Origin: Bacteroidales bacterium
GTDB taxonomy: Bacteria; Bacteroidota; Bacteroidia; Bacteroidales; UBA932
Assembly: GCA_017527415.1 (NCBI GenBank)
Contig: JAFXQA010000008.1
Span: 98,848-162,847 of the forward strand
Length of the DNA stretch: 64,000 nt
Reading direction: 5' to 3'
Shown: positions 1 to 7,818 of the stretch, piece after piece
Numbering within the stretch: the stretch's first letter is position 1
Layout: each line of letters starts with the position of its first letter
Program-made: the position numbers and the translations under genes
Notes under the pieces: model-generated
The model's database searches: none
What the model was told of the DNA's origin: nothing
Seen by the model: the letters and a program-made list of their open reading frames with translations, nothing else

Positions 1-1101
1 GCGGGTGCGGGCGTCGAAGGTGAGCTCGTCGTAGAGGGCACCGTTGAAATTGATTTTGCCGTTGCACCAACTGACACGCTGGGGGCCGGCACCATCGGAG
101 ATTATCTCGAAGGTAATCTCGGGCGCTGCCATTATCCCCACATCTATCTTAGGTTGGGTGCGCGTGAGGCGCCAGACCACGAGGGCATCATCCTCCTCGC
201 TCACGGATACCTCCTCCACCATCCTGCAGAGCTGCTCCTGGGTGATTTTCCGGAAATCTTCTGGTCTGGGAACGATAAAAAAACCGGCCATGTCGGCCGC
301 CCCGGGGCTCATGGTAAGGTGATCCTCTCCTTCTGCAAAGTAATGATGTGAACGCAGGTTCGACCTAAGCACCACCGCCGCTCGGAACTCTCCGTTCTTG
401 TACCAGGAATAGAGATTGAAGCGCGGCTCGTTCTCCCCTTCCCTTCGCGGAGAACACTCCAGAAGGCGGTAGAAGAGTTTGGCCATGGATTTCTGGGTAG
501 TCGCCTTGAGGATGTAGACCCCACGGGTGAAGCCGTCGAATTTGAAAAGGCGGGCATCCTGCACGCGTTCAAGTTCGCCTGTAGCGCTGTCCAGGGCCTT
601 GTCTGCGGCAAGCTCCAGCGGAAGGATCCCTCTCGGGCAAGCCTGGAAATGCAGATGGTCGGGGGCGGAGGCTCCGCTCACCGGGCCATTATAGAAGACC
701 GTGAAATCCTGATACATCTTCGTGAAGAGCAGCATATCAGGGAAGTGATGCCAGATGGTCTGGGGGATATGCTGGTCGCGCACCACCACGAGGTGGTTCC
801 TGAAAATGGGATAGGGATTTACCTGAACATTGTAGTTCCGGTGCTTTTTACCTTCGTATTTAATGTGGAACTGCTCCTTGGGACGATTTTTCGGGCAGAG
901 GAAGCAGGGCCTCGCGGCGATGGATTTTTCGTCCACCTCGGCGGTGGAGGAAATGATGCGGCAGGGGTTGCTCTGAAGCGTGACCTTCAGGCCTCCCACC
1001 TCCATGAACCGGTATTCTGCATTCTTCAGCGAGCGGAAGTTGGCTGCAGCCATCGGCCAGACCGAGAGTTGGTCCTTTATGAATTTCTGGATATCCGCCA
1101 T
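1..1101 (-). CDS. DUF4922 (HIT-like) protein fused to SpoIID/LytB-type domain, 3' part cut by window edge
   Basis: The reading frame opens at ATG 1101 and stays open to base 1, so the C-terminus lies outside the window (367 codons visible). The N-terminal ~320 residues look like the DUF4922 family of Bacteroidota, related to HIT/GDP-galactose phosphorylase folds. A DHLHFQ stretch (HxHxQ, about residue 164) is the expected nucleotidyl-transfer motif, and a CFLCP zinc-type pair lies near residue 70. From about residue 326 the sequence (KIDVGIMAAPEITFEI, then a GALYDELTF segment) resembles the start of a SpoIID/LytB amidase-enhancer-like domain. The substrate is unknown. It starts 1 bp after the NUDIX stop codon and is probably the third gene of an operon with the HU protein and NUDIX hydrolase. 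Family assignment is from memory of such fusions in Bacteroidales. Confidence 0.75.
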   Translation of the reverse strand, partial: MADIQKFIKDQLSVWPMAAANFRSLKNAEYRFMEVGGLKVTLQSNPCRIISSTAEVDEKSIAARPCFLCPKNRPKEQFHIKYEGKKHRNYNVQVNPYPIFRNHLVVVRDQHIPQTIWHHFPDMLLFTKMYQDFTVFYNGPVSGASAPDHLHFQACPRGILPLELAADKALDSATGELERVQDARLFKFDGFTRGVYILKATTQKSMAKLFYRLLECSPRREGENEPRFNLYSWYKNGEFRAAVVLRSNLRSHHYFAEGEDHLTMSPGAADMAGFFIVPRPEDFRKITQEQLCRMVEEVSVSEEDDALVVWRLTRTQPKIDVGIMAAPEITFEIISDGAGPQRVSWCNGKINFNGALYDELTFDARTR

Positions 1102-1102
1102 A

Positions 1103-1672
1103 CTATAACAAGGCAAAGAGTCTGTCCTGGATACGGCTGTATTCCTGCTCGAACTGGGGCGTGAGTATGCCCTTGCCGATCGCCTCCGCAATCTCGCGCC
1201 TGGTCCACCAGCGGCCTTCATCCACTTCGTCGTTGTCGGGATTTATTTCCCTGTCGGTTACTGTCGCGAACACGTTTACCATCTCCGATTCATCCGGACT
1301 GTTCCAGATGTAGCTCTCGATGAGAGTAGGATTGAAATCGAAGAATGCAAGCTCTTCCCCGGCTTCGCGGATGAGAGATTCGATGAGGGACTCGCCGTAT
1401 GTCACATGCCCGCCGACAGCGGTGTCCCAGCGGCCAGGAAAGAGATCCTTCGTAGCAGAGCGCTTCTGCAGGAAGATGTTGTCGTAGGGATCTATTATAT
1501 GAAGGTGTACCACCGGGTGAAGCAACTCGGGGCGGCCGTGGCAGGCTTTGCGGGTGCTGCGGCCTATAACAAGCCCGCTCGGTTCGACTATTGGGAGGAT
1601 TTCCGTGTTTCCCCGTGCAGACTTCACGGCAAGCAGCGGGGCAGGTTCGAGTGGATACAGGAGTTCGGACAT
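1103..1672 (-). CDS. NUDIX hydrolase
   Basis: A 189-residue NUDIX protein. The Nudix box runs from GGHVTYGESLIES into LIREAGEELAF (about residues 106-129). The REUxEE core is intact, but the usual glycine near the end of the box is alanine. The flanks (HIIDPYDNIFLQKRS before, WDTAVGGH into the box) resemble the isopentenyl-diphosphate-isomerase-like/YfcD branch, which acts on unknown nucleoside or prenyl diphosphates; the substrate cannot be read from the sequence. It lies 4 bp downstream of the HU gene stop and 1 bp upstream of the DUF4922 gene, so all three are probably co-transcribed. Confidence 0.85.
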   Translation of the reverse strand: MSELLYPLEPAPLLAVKSARGNTEILPIVEPSGLVIGRSTRKACHGRPELLHPVVHLHIIDPYDNIFLQKRSATKDLFPGRWDTAVGGHVTYGESLIESLIREAGEELAFFDFNPTLIESYIWNSPDESEMVNVFATVTDREINPDNDEVDEGRWWTRREIAEAIGKGILTPQFEQEYSRIQDRLFALL

Positions 1673-1676
1673 CGGG

Positions 1677-2519
1677 CTACTGGTAATTGATTATCCTGAG
1701 TTCCTCTGGAGTGTAGAGAATGGAGTCGATGAAGTCCGGTGCGGCCTGTGCCAGAATTACGAACGTTGCCAATGCTACCGCCGCAAGGGCCACCAGGATC
1801 AGGATGACTATCAGGGTGGTTTTGAGCCAGCGAGGGAACGGCTTGCGGGGTTTGGATTCCGCCGCCAAAGGTGCGGGTTCTGGAGCATTTTCCCGGAACG
1901 GGTCGCTTTGCGACGCGGAAGAACCCGCACCTTCGGCGGCGGGTTCAGCAAGTTCCAGGAGGGGGGATTCTTCCGGCGCGGGTTCTTCAGCAGGAACCGG
2001 CGCCTCGGCGGGAATCGCCGCAGCCACTTCGGCCACCGGGGCTTCGACCAGCGTCACCAGCTCCTCCACCTTTTCCTGAACTTCTTCCTTTGTTTCGACG
2101 TGGTTCTTCAGGCTGACCGGAGGCAACCCGAAACCATCCGGGAAAATGTCCAGATCCTCATCGGTAATGAAGAAGAAATTATTCTGCCGGGTGGAGCGGA
2201 GACGGCCCAGGCCGGGGAAAACCACCATCTTCTTCTCAAGGAGATCCTTCTTTGTCTCCTCCAGAAAATGCTGGATGATGGCCTTGGCCTGATCGTAGTC
2301 GATTCCGTTGCTCTGACTGTAGAGAGTAACGAGGGAATCGTCTTCGGACCGGCTCGGAATGAAAGTTACGCGCCTGTAGGGAGGATTTATGGTATATCCC
2401 TTGTCCGAGAAACTCGCAGGAACCATCTCGGCCAGGAAGGCTCCGAGCCCCGGAAGGCCCACCTCCTCGTGGTCGAGCAGCAGCTCGCCGATCATCTTCG
2501 AGAGTAACGAAATATCCAT
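1677..2519 (-). CDS. CCDC81-type prokaryotic HU-domain membrane protein lacking SPOR
   Basis: A 280-residue protein. Residues 1-55 and about 60-130 form two HU-like (CCDC81 prokaryotic) domains, with GLPGLGAF and VVFPGLGRL as their typical turns. An acidic, Pro/Ala/Glu-rich linker follows (about 140-235), then a basic stretch and one transmembrane helix (about 243-270, from WLKTTLIVILIL). Many relatives in Bacteroidota end with a SPOR peptidoglycan-binding domain; here the chain stops about 10 residues after the helix. The domain order suggests a membrane-tethered, possibly DNA- or division-associated protein, but its role is not established. The linker contains an 80-bp palindromic repeat (1861-1940). 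It is the first gene of the minus-strand operon. Confidence 0.7.
   Translation of the reverse strand: MDISLLSKMIGELLLDHEEVGLPGLGAFLAEMVPASFSDKGYTINPPYRRVTFIPSRSEDDSLVTLYSQSNGIDYDQAKAIIQHFLEETKKDLLEKKMVVFPGLGRLRSTRQNNFFFITDEDLDIFPDGFGLPPVSLKNHVETKEEVQEKVEELVTLVEAPVAEVAAAIPAEAPVPAEEPAPEESPLLELAEPAAEGAGSSASQSDPFRENAPEPAPLAAESKPRKPFPRWLKTTLIVILILVALAAVALATFVILAQAAPDFIDSILYTPEELRIINYQ
1861..1940. repeat. Core-and-arms palindromic element, copy 1 (inside HU gene)
   Basis: A 38-nt core (1882-1919) matches, in inverse orientation, the core at 50981-51018. The core contains two small hairpins, CCCG-GAA-CGGG and GTCGC-TTT-GCGAC. Arms at 1861-1881 and 1920-1940 are inverted repeats of 21 bp with one mismatch and are unrelated in sequence to the arms of the other copy. 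The element is translated as HU-protein residues about 194-220. Confidence 0.7.
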
Positions 2520-2534
2520 AAAACTACCGAATTA

Positions 2535-2542
2535 CAAATATA
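2535..2542 (-). promoter_or_regulatory. -7 box for HU-protein operon
   Basis: TATATTTG on the minus strand matches TAnnTTTG. It ends 15 nt before the ATG at 2519. No good -33 TTTG lies at the usual distance; a TTTTTTG run sits directly upstream. Confidence 0.55.
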
Positions 2543-2578
2543 GGCAAAAAATCCCTGCGAAAAAAGTTCAAAAAAGAT

Positions 2579-2609
2579 TTTGCACTCTAAACTTTTTGTA
2601 CTACCTTTG
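2579..2609 (+). promoter_or_regulatory. Promoter of tRNA-Asn
   Basis: TTTG at 2579-2582 and TACCTTTG at 2602-2609 are separated by 19 bp. This is a near-ideal Bacteroidota -33/-7 pair, and the tRNA begins 12 nt after the -7 box. Confidence 0.8.
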
Positions 2610-2621
2610 CAGTCCACAAAT

Positions 2622-2695
2622 TCCTCCTTAGCTCAGTTGGTTAGAGCACCTGACTGTTAATCAGGGGGTCCTGGGTTCAAGTCCCCGAGGGGGAG
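2622..2695 (+). tRNA. tRNA-Asn (GUU)
   Basis: A 74-nt cloverleaf. The acceptor stem TCCTCCT pairs with AGGGGGA (2688-2694), the anticodon loop is in CTGACTGTTAATCAG with anticodon GTT, and the T-loop is TTCAAGT. Discriminator G2695 is followed by CA rather than CCA, so the CCA end is probably added by enzyme. The T-stem (CTGGG/CCCCG) has one T-C mismatch in its second pair. Confidence 0.95.
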
Positions 2696-2700
2696 CAAGT

Positions 2701-2722
2701 CCGGCAGCCGCAAGGTTGCCGG
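2701..2722 (+). terminator. Intrinsic terminator after tRNA-Asn
   Basis: CCGGCAGCC, loop GCAA, GGTTGCCGG form a 9-bp stem with one G-T pair, followed by GCTTATTTTATA. Confidence 0.8.
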
Positions 2723-2737
2723 GCTTATTTTATAGCC

Positions 2738-2845
2738 ATGGCGGGCAAGTAGCTGATAATCAACGAGATGCCCACAGTGCTCCCCCTCGTTTAGAAGGGG
2801 GAGGCTTGTGCTTAAAACATTACAACACAGCTAGTTAGCCGCCAT
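2738..2845. repeat. 108-bp inverted-dimer element, copy A
   Basis: It runs from ATGGCGGGCAAGTAGCTG to the near-perfect inverse of that sequence, ending in CCGCCAT. A central palindrome CTCCCCCT...AGGGGGAG lies at 2780-2803. The length is exactly 108 bp, as in copies B (37123), C (38174), D (40701) and E (59662). Each half is 54 bp, with CTCCCC beginning at half-position 43. It lies between tRNA-Asn and the small lipoprotein gene. No target duplication was seen. Confidence 0.8.
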
Positions 2846-2892
2846 CTTATCGATTACTCTTCTTTTTTAAGCTCGATATCCAAAATACTTGC

Positions 2893-2900
2893 TATCTTTG
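2893..2900 (+). promoter_or_regulatory. -7 box for small lipoprotein gene
   Basis: TATCTTTG fits TAnnTTTG. A transcript would begin near 2905, which favours the ATG at 2921 over the ATG at 2903. Confidence 0.6.
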
Positions 2901-2920
2901 TAATGCCTTACGGCGCACGC

Positions 2921-3361
2921 ATGTTTAAAACTATTTTCCAGAGGAAGGCCATCCTTCCATTCCTCCTTACCCCTCTATTCTTTCTGGGAGCGTGCAGTGA
3001 TTTCAACAAGGAGGAAGAACCCGAATACAGTATCGTCGGCACATGGGGTATGGTGTCCGGCCTCTACAAGAATGCCAACGGCACGTCCGTCCTCTACGAC
3101 AAACTCCACGAGGGCATGTACTACTCCAAATATGAATTCAAGGAGAATGGCATCCTCATCCAGACCCAGTATCTGGGCATAAAGCTGTTCGGAAGGTACG
3201 AATTCGACAAGACGGACCTGACTCTCAGCTTCGGATGGGAGCCGTTCAAAGAGATGTACGACGGGGTGGTGTCCTTTGCCTCAGCAGACGAAATGACCAT
3301 CACCACCGAAGGCCCCCTGGGAGTCCTGACTCAGGATTTCATCCGCATCGTGGATCAATAA
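2921..3361 (+). CDS. Small lipocalin-like lipoprotein, hypothetical
   Basis: Starting at ATG 2921 gives 146 residues. An in-frame ATG at 2903 lies at or before the predicted transcript start. The N-terminus is a lipoprotein signal peptide: basic FQRK, a hydrophobic run, and lipobox LGAC with the lipidated Cys near residue 25. The mature part opens with SIVGTWGMV and has alternating beta-type segments, like lipocalin-like lipoproteins of Bacteroidota, so it is probably an outer-membrane or periplasmic anchored beta-barrel. Ligand and role are unknown. Its 3' end overlaps the convergent sialidase-like gene by 7 bp. Confidence 0.75.
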   Translation: MFKTIFQRKAILPFLLTPLFFLGACSDFNKEEEPEYSIVGTWGMVSGLYKNANGTSVLYDKLHEGMYYSKYEFKENGILIQTQYLGIKLFGRYEFDKTDLTLSFGWEPFKEMYDGVVSFASADEMTITTEGPLGVLTQDFIRIVDQ

Positions 3362-4623
3362 ACCAGCCTCCTGAAATCCTTTACGCGGTGGAAGGTGACG
3401 ATATTGCCATCATGGGCGGTGCGGGCGGCAAGGTCGCCGGAGCGGCTTACGATGCAGAGGTCGTCGCCGTCGATGATCATCGTGGCATAGTGGCGGGCGG
3501 AGTGGTCGGAAGGGCCGACGGCAACCAGGCCGGCGAAGGTCCAGCGCAGCAGGTCGGGAGAATAAGACAGAGCCAGGCGGCGGCGTTCCTGCATCAGCCC
3601 ATCGCTCTGTGAATGCAGCAGCCAGAACAGCCCGGACACGGAATCATACACTATATGGAACTTCAAATGTCCTCCCGGGATATGCGCAAACAGCACTTCT
3701 CCGCTCTTGCGGGGCCAGCGGTCAATCTGCAGGGTGCCGTCGGGCATCTCCCTGCCGCGAAGGATCACGCCGATATCGGGCATGCCGGCATTTGCCCTGG
3801 ACAGCAGCACCACGGAACGGCCGGTAGAGTCGTAAAACGGCCGCACCGCGCCACCAGCTACACCAACGCCAGGAGCACCACCAGCACCACCAGGCTGCAC
3901 CACCCTCACCACATTCGTTTCCAGCAGGCCGGAGTGTCCGTCCCCCTCCAATGCCATACCTGCAGGACGCGCCTCCTCCATAGCGGGATCGGGGTCATAC
4001 AGGGGCGAGAACTTCCAACTCGAGGCCTGGGTCAGATCGGCAGATACCGGTGCCTGCATAAGCACGGGGCCGACCCCTGGCCAGGGGTGGCCGTCGGAAA
4101 TCCATCTCTCGTAGGCCAGCGTCACCTTGCCGTCATGCACGTCCACGGAGGTGCAGCTCTGATGCCATCGGCCCTCGGCGCAAAGCACGGATGGCTCAGT
4201 CCAGGTCTCCCCGTTATCATCGCTGCGGCAGATGAGCAGGCGCCGTGAATGCCCTATCATATAAAGCGACTCCCCAGCCTTGAACAGAATCTCGTGCATC
4301 ATTGGGATGCGGGCGGATGTCTCCCGCCAATGGGCACCGCGGTCGTCGGAGAGGAGGACGCGGATCTGATTTCCGGCCTTATAGTCCCCGAAATCCGACT
4401 TAGGCCCGTCCAGGGCGGATGTGCCCGGCCCGCCATAATCCACCGCCACCACATAGCGCCCGTCAAAACCCTCCACGATCGCCGGGGTATAGAGATAGAT
4501 ACTGTCCGGGCAGGGCGAAGTGACGATCACCGACTCGTCGGCCACCAGATGCGACTGTCTGCCGCAGCAGGCCTGCAAGGCAAGCACCGCGGCGGCAGAC
4601 ATCAGTATCACAAGCCTTCTCAT
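3355..4623 (-). CDS. Sialidase-like (Asp-box/BNR) lipoprotein
   Basis: The start at ATG 4623 overlaps the upstream stop as ATGA and removes nine unlikely upstream residues, giving 422 residues. A signal peptide with lipobox LQAC is followed by a beta-propeller with at least two Asp-box signatures, SDDRGAHW and SDDNGETW (about residues 106 and 142). The family includes exo-sialidases and other glycan-binding propellers. I could not place the full catalytic set (Arg triad, Tyr/Glu), so activity is unproven. An unusual Gly/Ala/Pro/Val-rich insert lies near residues 245-262, from GGT/GCT-rich codons. It is the last gene of the 10.2-3.4 kb operon, after an SGNH esterase-like gene, which fits a role in glycan trimming. 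Confidence 0.75.
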   Translation of the reverse strand: MRRLVILMSAAAVLALQACCGRQSHLVADESVIVTSPCPDSIYLYTPAIVEGFDGRYVVAVDYGGPGTSALDGPKSDFGDYKAGNQIRVLLSDDRGAHWRETSARIPMMHEILFKAGESLYMIGHSRRLLICRSDDNGETWTEPSVLCAEGRWHQSCTSVDVHDGKVTLAYERWISDGHPWPGVGPVLMQAPVSADLTQASSWKFSPLYDPDPAMEEARPAGMALEGDGHSGLLETNVVRVVQPGGAGGAPGVGVAGGAVRPFYDSTGRSVVLLSRANAGMPDIGVILRGREMPDGTLQIDRWPRKSGEVLFAHIPGGHLKFHIVYDSVSGLFWLLHSQSDGLMQERRRLALSYSPDLLRWTFAGLVAVGPSDHSARHYATMIIDGDDLCIVSRSGDLAARTAHDGNIVTFHRVKDFRRLVY

Positions 4624-6734
4624 TGCTTGGGCTTGAAGATGGCAAAGCAACTCCTCAGAGTCTCCTGTTCGGCATCGGAAAGATTCGGATTTTTAGCCTT
4701 GGCCAGGTTGAAGGCACGGTAGTTCCAATTGCCCCACCAGGAATCATCCACCACAACGATACCTGCAGTGGTGTTACCTGGACGATCGGTACCGCTATTA
4801 TTCGTCCTAAGGCTGGTCCACCCTTCCGGCCGATACTGGAAGCCTTCCTTCAAAACTATCACCGAGCCTGCAGGGATGTCTGTTTTATTGAAAATCTGCG
4901 TAGCTGTAAATTGCGCAGTATTGTCAGCCTTGCTGCCGGCTATGGCGCTTGTCTTTACTGAGGATGAAGTCGAATTATAGTATGCCCTGTTGGTCAGCAC
5001 CAGAGGAACTGCCTCATACTGGGAAAGATCGTATCCTGCATTGACAAAAGTCTCCTTCAGTTCATCGGAAGGCAGGACCGTGGTCAAAGGATTGGAAGAT
5101 ATGCTGACCTCAAAGGGCTTTTCGTACGCCTTTTCCACGGCTTCTTTAATCACAGCGATCTGGTCGTCGGTATATGAATAGGATGACGGCTTGAAGCTGA
5201 CGCCAGCGATGCTCTTTCCGGTAATCTTCCTAGCCCACATCAGAGCTGTGAGATAACGTCCGATATTGTATGACATGTGATATCCGTCACGGGTGATGTT
5301 ATCGCCAAGAAAACTGCTGCGCAGGTTCTGGACGGCGGTGCCGGAAGGAATAATAAAATCGAAATCGCCACGGGACAGCACCTTGGTATTCACCGCATTT
5401 AGAATTGCCTCATACATGGTCTTCTGATCATCGTTGTACTTGGTAAAATCTTTATGGTTGGAATCCCCCTGATATGCCCAGGTCATGTGCCACATACGCT
5501 TGGCGCCCGGGCAGGAGCTTATGACAGCATTTACAACGGTGGAGAGATATGGTTCATAACTGTCCGCCACACCGGAATAACCGCTGGCCTGCTGCATGCT
5601 CACATAATCCCAGTCACGTTCCTTCAGCGCGGAAGAAGCAGTGTGGCTTGCCGCGGTAGACCATTTACCGGCACTGTTGGTGCGGTAATCATAGGCGCCG
5701 AGATTATTCGTAAGATTGCCGGCATGGGTCTGGAGCGTGCATCCGCCGATATACAGATTACCAAGGAAAATGTCTTTGTAGCCGAGATCCTGGAGAATCT
5801 GGTAAAGGTATTCCATAGCATCGTCGGAGAAACTGTTTCCTATTGCAAGAATGTAAAGCGACTTGGTGGATTTCTGCTTTACGCTGAAAGCCGCTCTCTT
5901 ATTGAATTCCGTGTTGGTGATAGCAACCGTGCCGCTGCGTAGATTGTCGGTCGAATTCTCTGAAACCGTAAAATCGAAACCCTGCCCGGTCCTGGTCGCA
6001 GTGATCCAGGAAGGAGTGTCTACAGCGACCTCCAGATTGGTTGTAAGCGATACAGAGAAGGATTTGCCCTCAGCCGGGCACTTGACCTCGGGTACGGCAG
6101 GCACGTCGAAGACAGGCGGCTGGCCGGACTGGGTCACGGTGATTTCAGCCGACAGTGCAGCAGAGGTGAAAACCAGCTTTGCATCCCTGCCATGGACATC
6201 ATCGTTCCTGGAGACCGTGATTATCAGCGTTCTGTCGCCCCTGGAGTCTGCCTGACCAAGATTCGTCTTGATCCAGGACGACGCCTCGGAGGGCACCAGC
6301 TGCATTGTGATATCGGCATTGGAACTCACGACAGAGGGATACACCCCACCGTCATTACCAACACTGAACACGGAAGGATCGACCGTGATGTATTTTTTAG
6401 CCAGCTGCGTGACACGCACCGTATCCTGTGCCGTTCCGGATTTGATGACCACGAACCCCTTCCGGACCGAGCGGTCGGGATTCGAATCCACGGAAATCAC
6501 CGGGGCAGCTCCACCCTTCGCTCCTGAAGAAGGGGTCAAAGTGAGCCACGAGAAAGAATTGGACGACGTCCAGTTGGTGGAGGCAGTGAAAGAAAGGTCG
6601 ATGGTCCCCGCTTCACCATCCACTGTGAAGACCTTCTGGGATTCAAACGTGATGGAATCCTTCGGCTCGGGTTTCTTCTCTTTCTCGCAGGCGACAGCCA
6701 AAATGGTCAGAGCTATGAGTAAAAGCTTTTTCAT
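4620..6734 (-). CDS. BACON-repeat lipoprotein with SGNH/DUF4886 hydrolase domain
   Basis: A 704-residue surface lipoprotein. The signal peptide ends in AVAC (Cys about residue 16). Three BACON beta-sandwich domains follow, at about 28-110, 112-203 and 207-290; each has the typical W-I/W-L and closing VTQ or VKQ strand. From about residue 293 (LYILAIGNSFSDD) an SGNH/DUF4886 hydrolase-like domain begins: GNSFS carries the likely nucleophile Ser, and a DGYHMS segment near residue 490 could carry the Asp/His pair. BACON domains are thought to bind glycans or mucin, and SGNH enzymes often deacetylate sugars. Esterase action on a glycan is therefore a reasonable inference. It overlaps the sialidase-like gene by 4 bp and lies 11 bp after galM. 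Confidence 0.8.
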   Translation of the reverse strand: MKKLLLIALTILAVACEKEKKPEPKDSITFESQKVFTVDGEAGTIDLSFTASTNWTSSNSFSWLTLTPSSGAKGGAAPVISVDSNPDRSVRKGFVVIKSGTAQDTVRVTQLAKKYITVDPSVFSVGNDGGVYPSVVSSNADITMQLVPSEASSWIKTNLGQADSRGDRTLIITVSRNDDVHGRDAKLVFTSAALSAEITVTQSGQPPVFDVPAVPEVKCPAEGKSFSVSLTTNLEVAVDTPSWITATRTGQGFDFTVSENSTDNLRSGTVAITNTEFNKRAAFSVKQKSTKSLYILAIGNSFSDDAMEYLYQILQDLGYKDIFLGNLYIGGCTLQTHAGNLTNNLGAYDYRTNSAGKWSTAASHTASSALKERDWDYVSMQQASGYSGVADSYEPYLSTVVNAVISSCPGAKRMWHMTWAYQGDSNHKDFTKYNDDQKTMYEAILNAVNTKVLSRGDFDFIIPSGTAVQNLRSSFLGDNITRDGYHMSYNIGRYLTALMWARKITGKSIAGVSFKPSSYSYTDDQIAVIKEAVEKAYEKPFEVSISSNPLTTVLPSDELKETFVNAGYDLSQYEAVPLVLTNRAYYNSTSSSVKTSAIAGSKADNTAQFTATQIFNKTDIPAGSVIVLKEGFQYRPEGWTSLRTNNSGTDRPGNTTAGIVVVDDSWWGNWNYRAFNLAKAKNPNLSDAEQETLRSCFAIFKPKQ

Positions 6735-6745
6735 ATAGTCATGGA

Positions 6746-7816
6746 TTATTTCGTTACAAACTCAAAAACGCAGTGGCTGGTATAAGTTTCGCCAGGCCTG
6801 AGCATGGCGGAAGGCCATTGGGGCTTGTTGGGAGTGTCGGGGAACTTCTGAGTCTCCAGGCAGACTGCGGTACGGTGCCCATACACAACACCGCCTTTGC
6901 CGGTCACGGTTCCGTCCAGGAAGTTGCCGGAATAAACCTGAATGCCGGGCTCATCGGTGTAGACCCGCAGTTCTATGCCACTGAAAGGGCTGTAAAGGGA
7001 AGCGGCCACGGCAGTGTCGTCTCCGGCAGTGTCCAGCACCCAGTTATGGTCGTATCCATGGCCGTTGCGAAGCTGCTCATAATCGGCATCAATATCCTGC
7101 CCGACAGGCTTGGGAGTACGGAAATCCATCGGGGTCCCTTCTACGGGCCAAATCTCTCCGGTGGTCATGAAGGTATCGTCCACAGGAGTGAAGGCCGAAG
7201 CATTGATGTAGAGTTCATCTTCCAGCACCGAATGCCCGGCCGGATCGCCGGAAAGGTTGAAATAGGCGTGATTGGTCATGTTGATCACGGTGGGCGCATC
7301 CGTGGTGGCCTCGTAACGGATATCCAGTTTATTGTCTTCCTGAACGGTGAAGGTCACACAGGCTTTCACGTTGCCCGGGAAGTTCTGGTCGCCGTCCGGC
7401 GAGATGCGCTCGAGTTTCAGGCTGTTTTCCGATACCTTTACGGCATTGTAGAACTGATACTGCCAGCCCCTGGTACCACCGTGCAGGCAGTGGCCGTAAT
7501 TATTCCGGGGCAGCTGATACTCCTTGCCGTCAATGGTGATGCGGCCGTCCTTTATGCGGTTGGCGTAACGCCCGATACTGGCACCGAAGTCGGTCTCATT
7601 GTTCTCGGGATAATAATCCGTGAGAGTGTCGAAACCCAACACCACATCCCTCAGTTCACCGTTCCGGTCAGGAACCATCAGCGATACTATACGCCCGCCG
7701 TAGTTGGTGATGCTTACTTCCATCCCGGAAGAATTCTTGATGGTGTAGAGCTGTGGTGCCTGCTTGCAGCACGCAGACATCAAGAGAACCATGGCAGCAA
7801 AAAAGATCTTTTTCAT
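6746..7816 (-). CDS. galM: Aldose 1-epimerase (mutarotase)
   Basis: 356 residues, with a lipoprotein-type signal peptide (MSACC, Cys about 16-17), so it is predicted to be exported rather than cytosolic. Family motifs include SIGRYANRI near residue 95, GWQYQF, and NHAYFNLSG near residue 195, which carries the catalytic His; EPGIQVY and a C-terminal ETQKFPD segment with the expected Glu also match. The enzyme interconverts alpha and beta anomers of galactose or glucose. It lies 2 bp after the M23 gene and before the BACON/SGNH and sialidase-like genes, supporting a role in processing sugars outside the inner membrane. Confidence 0.9.
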   Translation of the reverse strand: MKKIFFAAMVLLMSACCKQAPQLYTIKNSSGMEVSITNYGGRIVSLMVPDRNGELRDVVLGFDTLTDYYPENNETDFGASIGRYANRIKDGRITIDGKEYQLPRNNYGHCLHGGTRGWQYQFYNAVKVSENSLKLERISPDGDQNFPGNVKACVTFTVQEDNKLDIRYEATTDAPTVINMTNHAYFNLSGDPAGHSVLEDELYINASAFTPVDDTFMTTGEIWPVEGTPMDFRTPKPVGQDIDADYEQLRNGHGYDHNWVLDTAGDDTAVAASLYSPFSGIELRVYTDEPGIQVYSGNFLDGTVTGKGGVVYGHRTAVCLETQKFPDTPNKPQWPSAMLRPGETYTSHCVFEFVTK

Positions 7817-7818
7817 AA

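Noticed and set aside
2622-2845. tRNA-Asn followed by a repeat as an integration site
   Set aside because: No duplicated tRNA 3' end and no integrase; the repeat is the dispersed 108-bp element, found elsewhere away from tRNAs.
2903-2920. Earlier ATG for the small lipoprotein
   Set aside because: It falls at or before the transcript start implied by the -7 box and would put extra residues before the basic part of the signal peptide.
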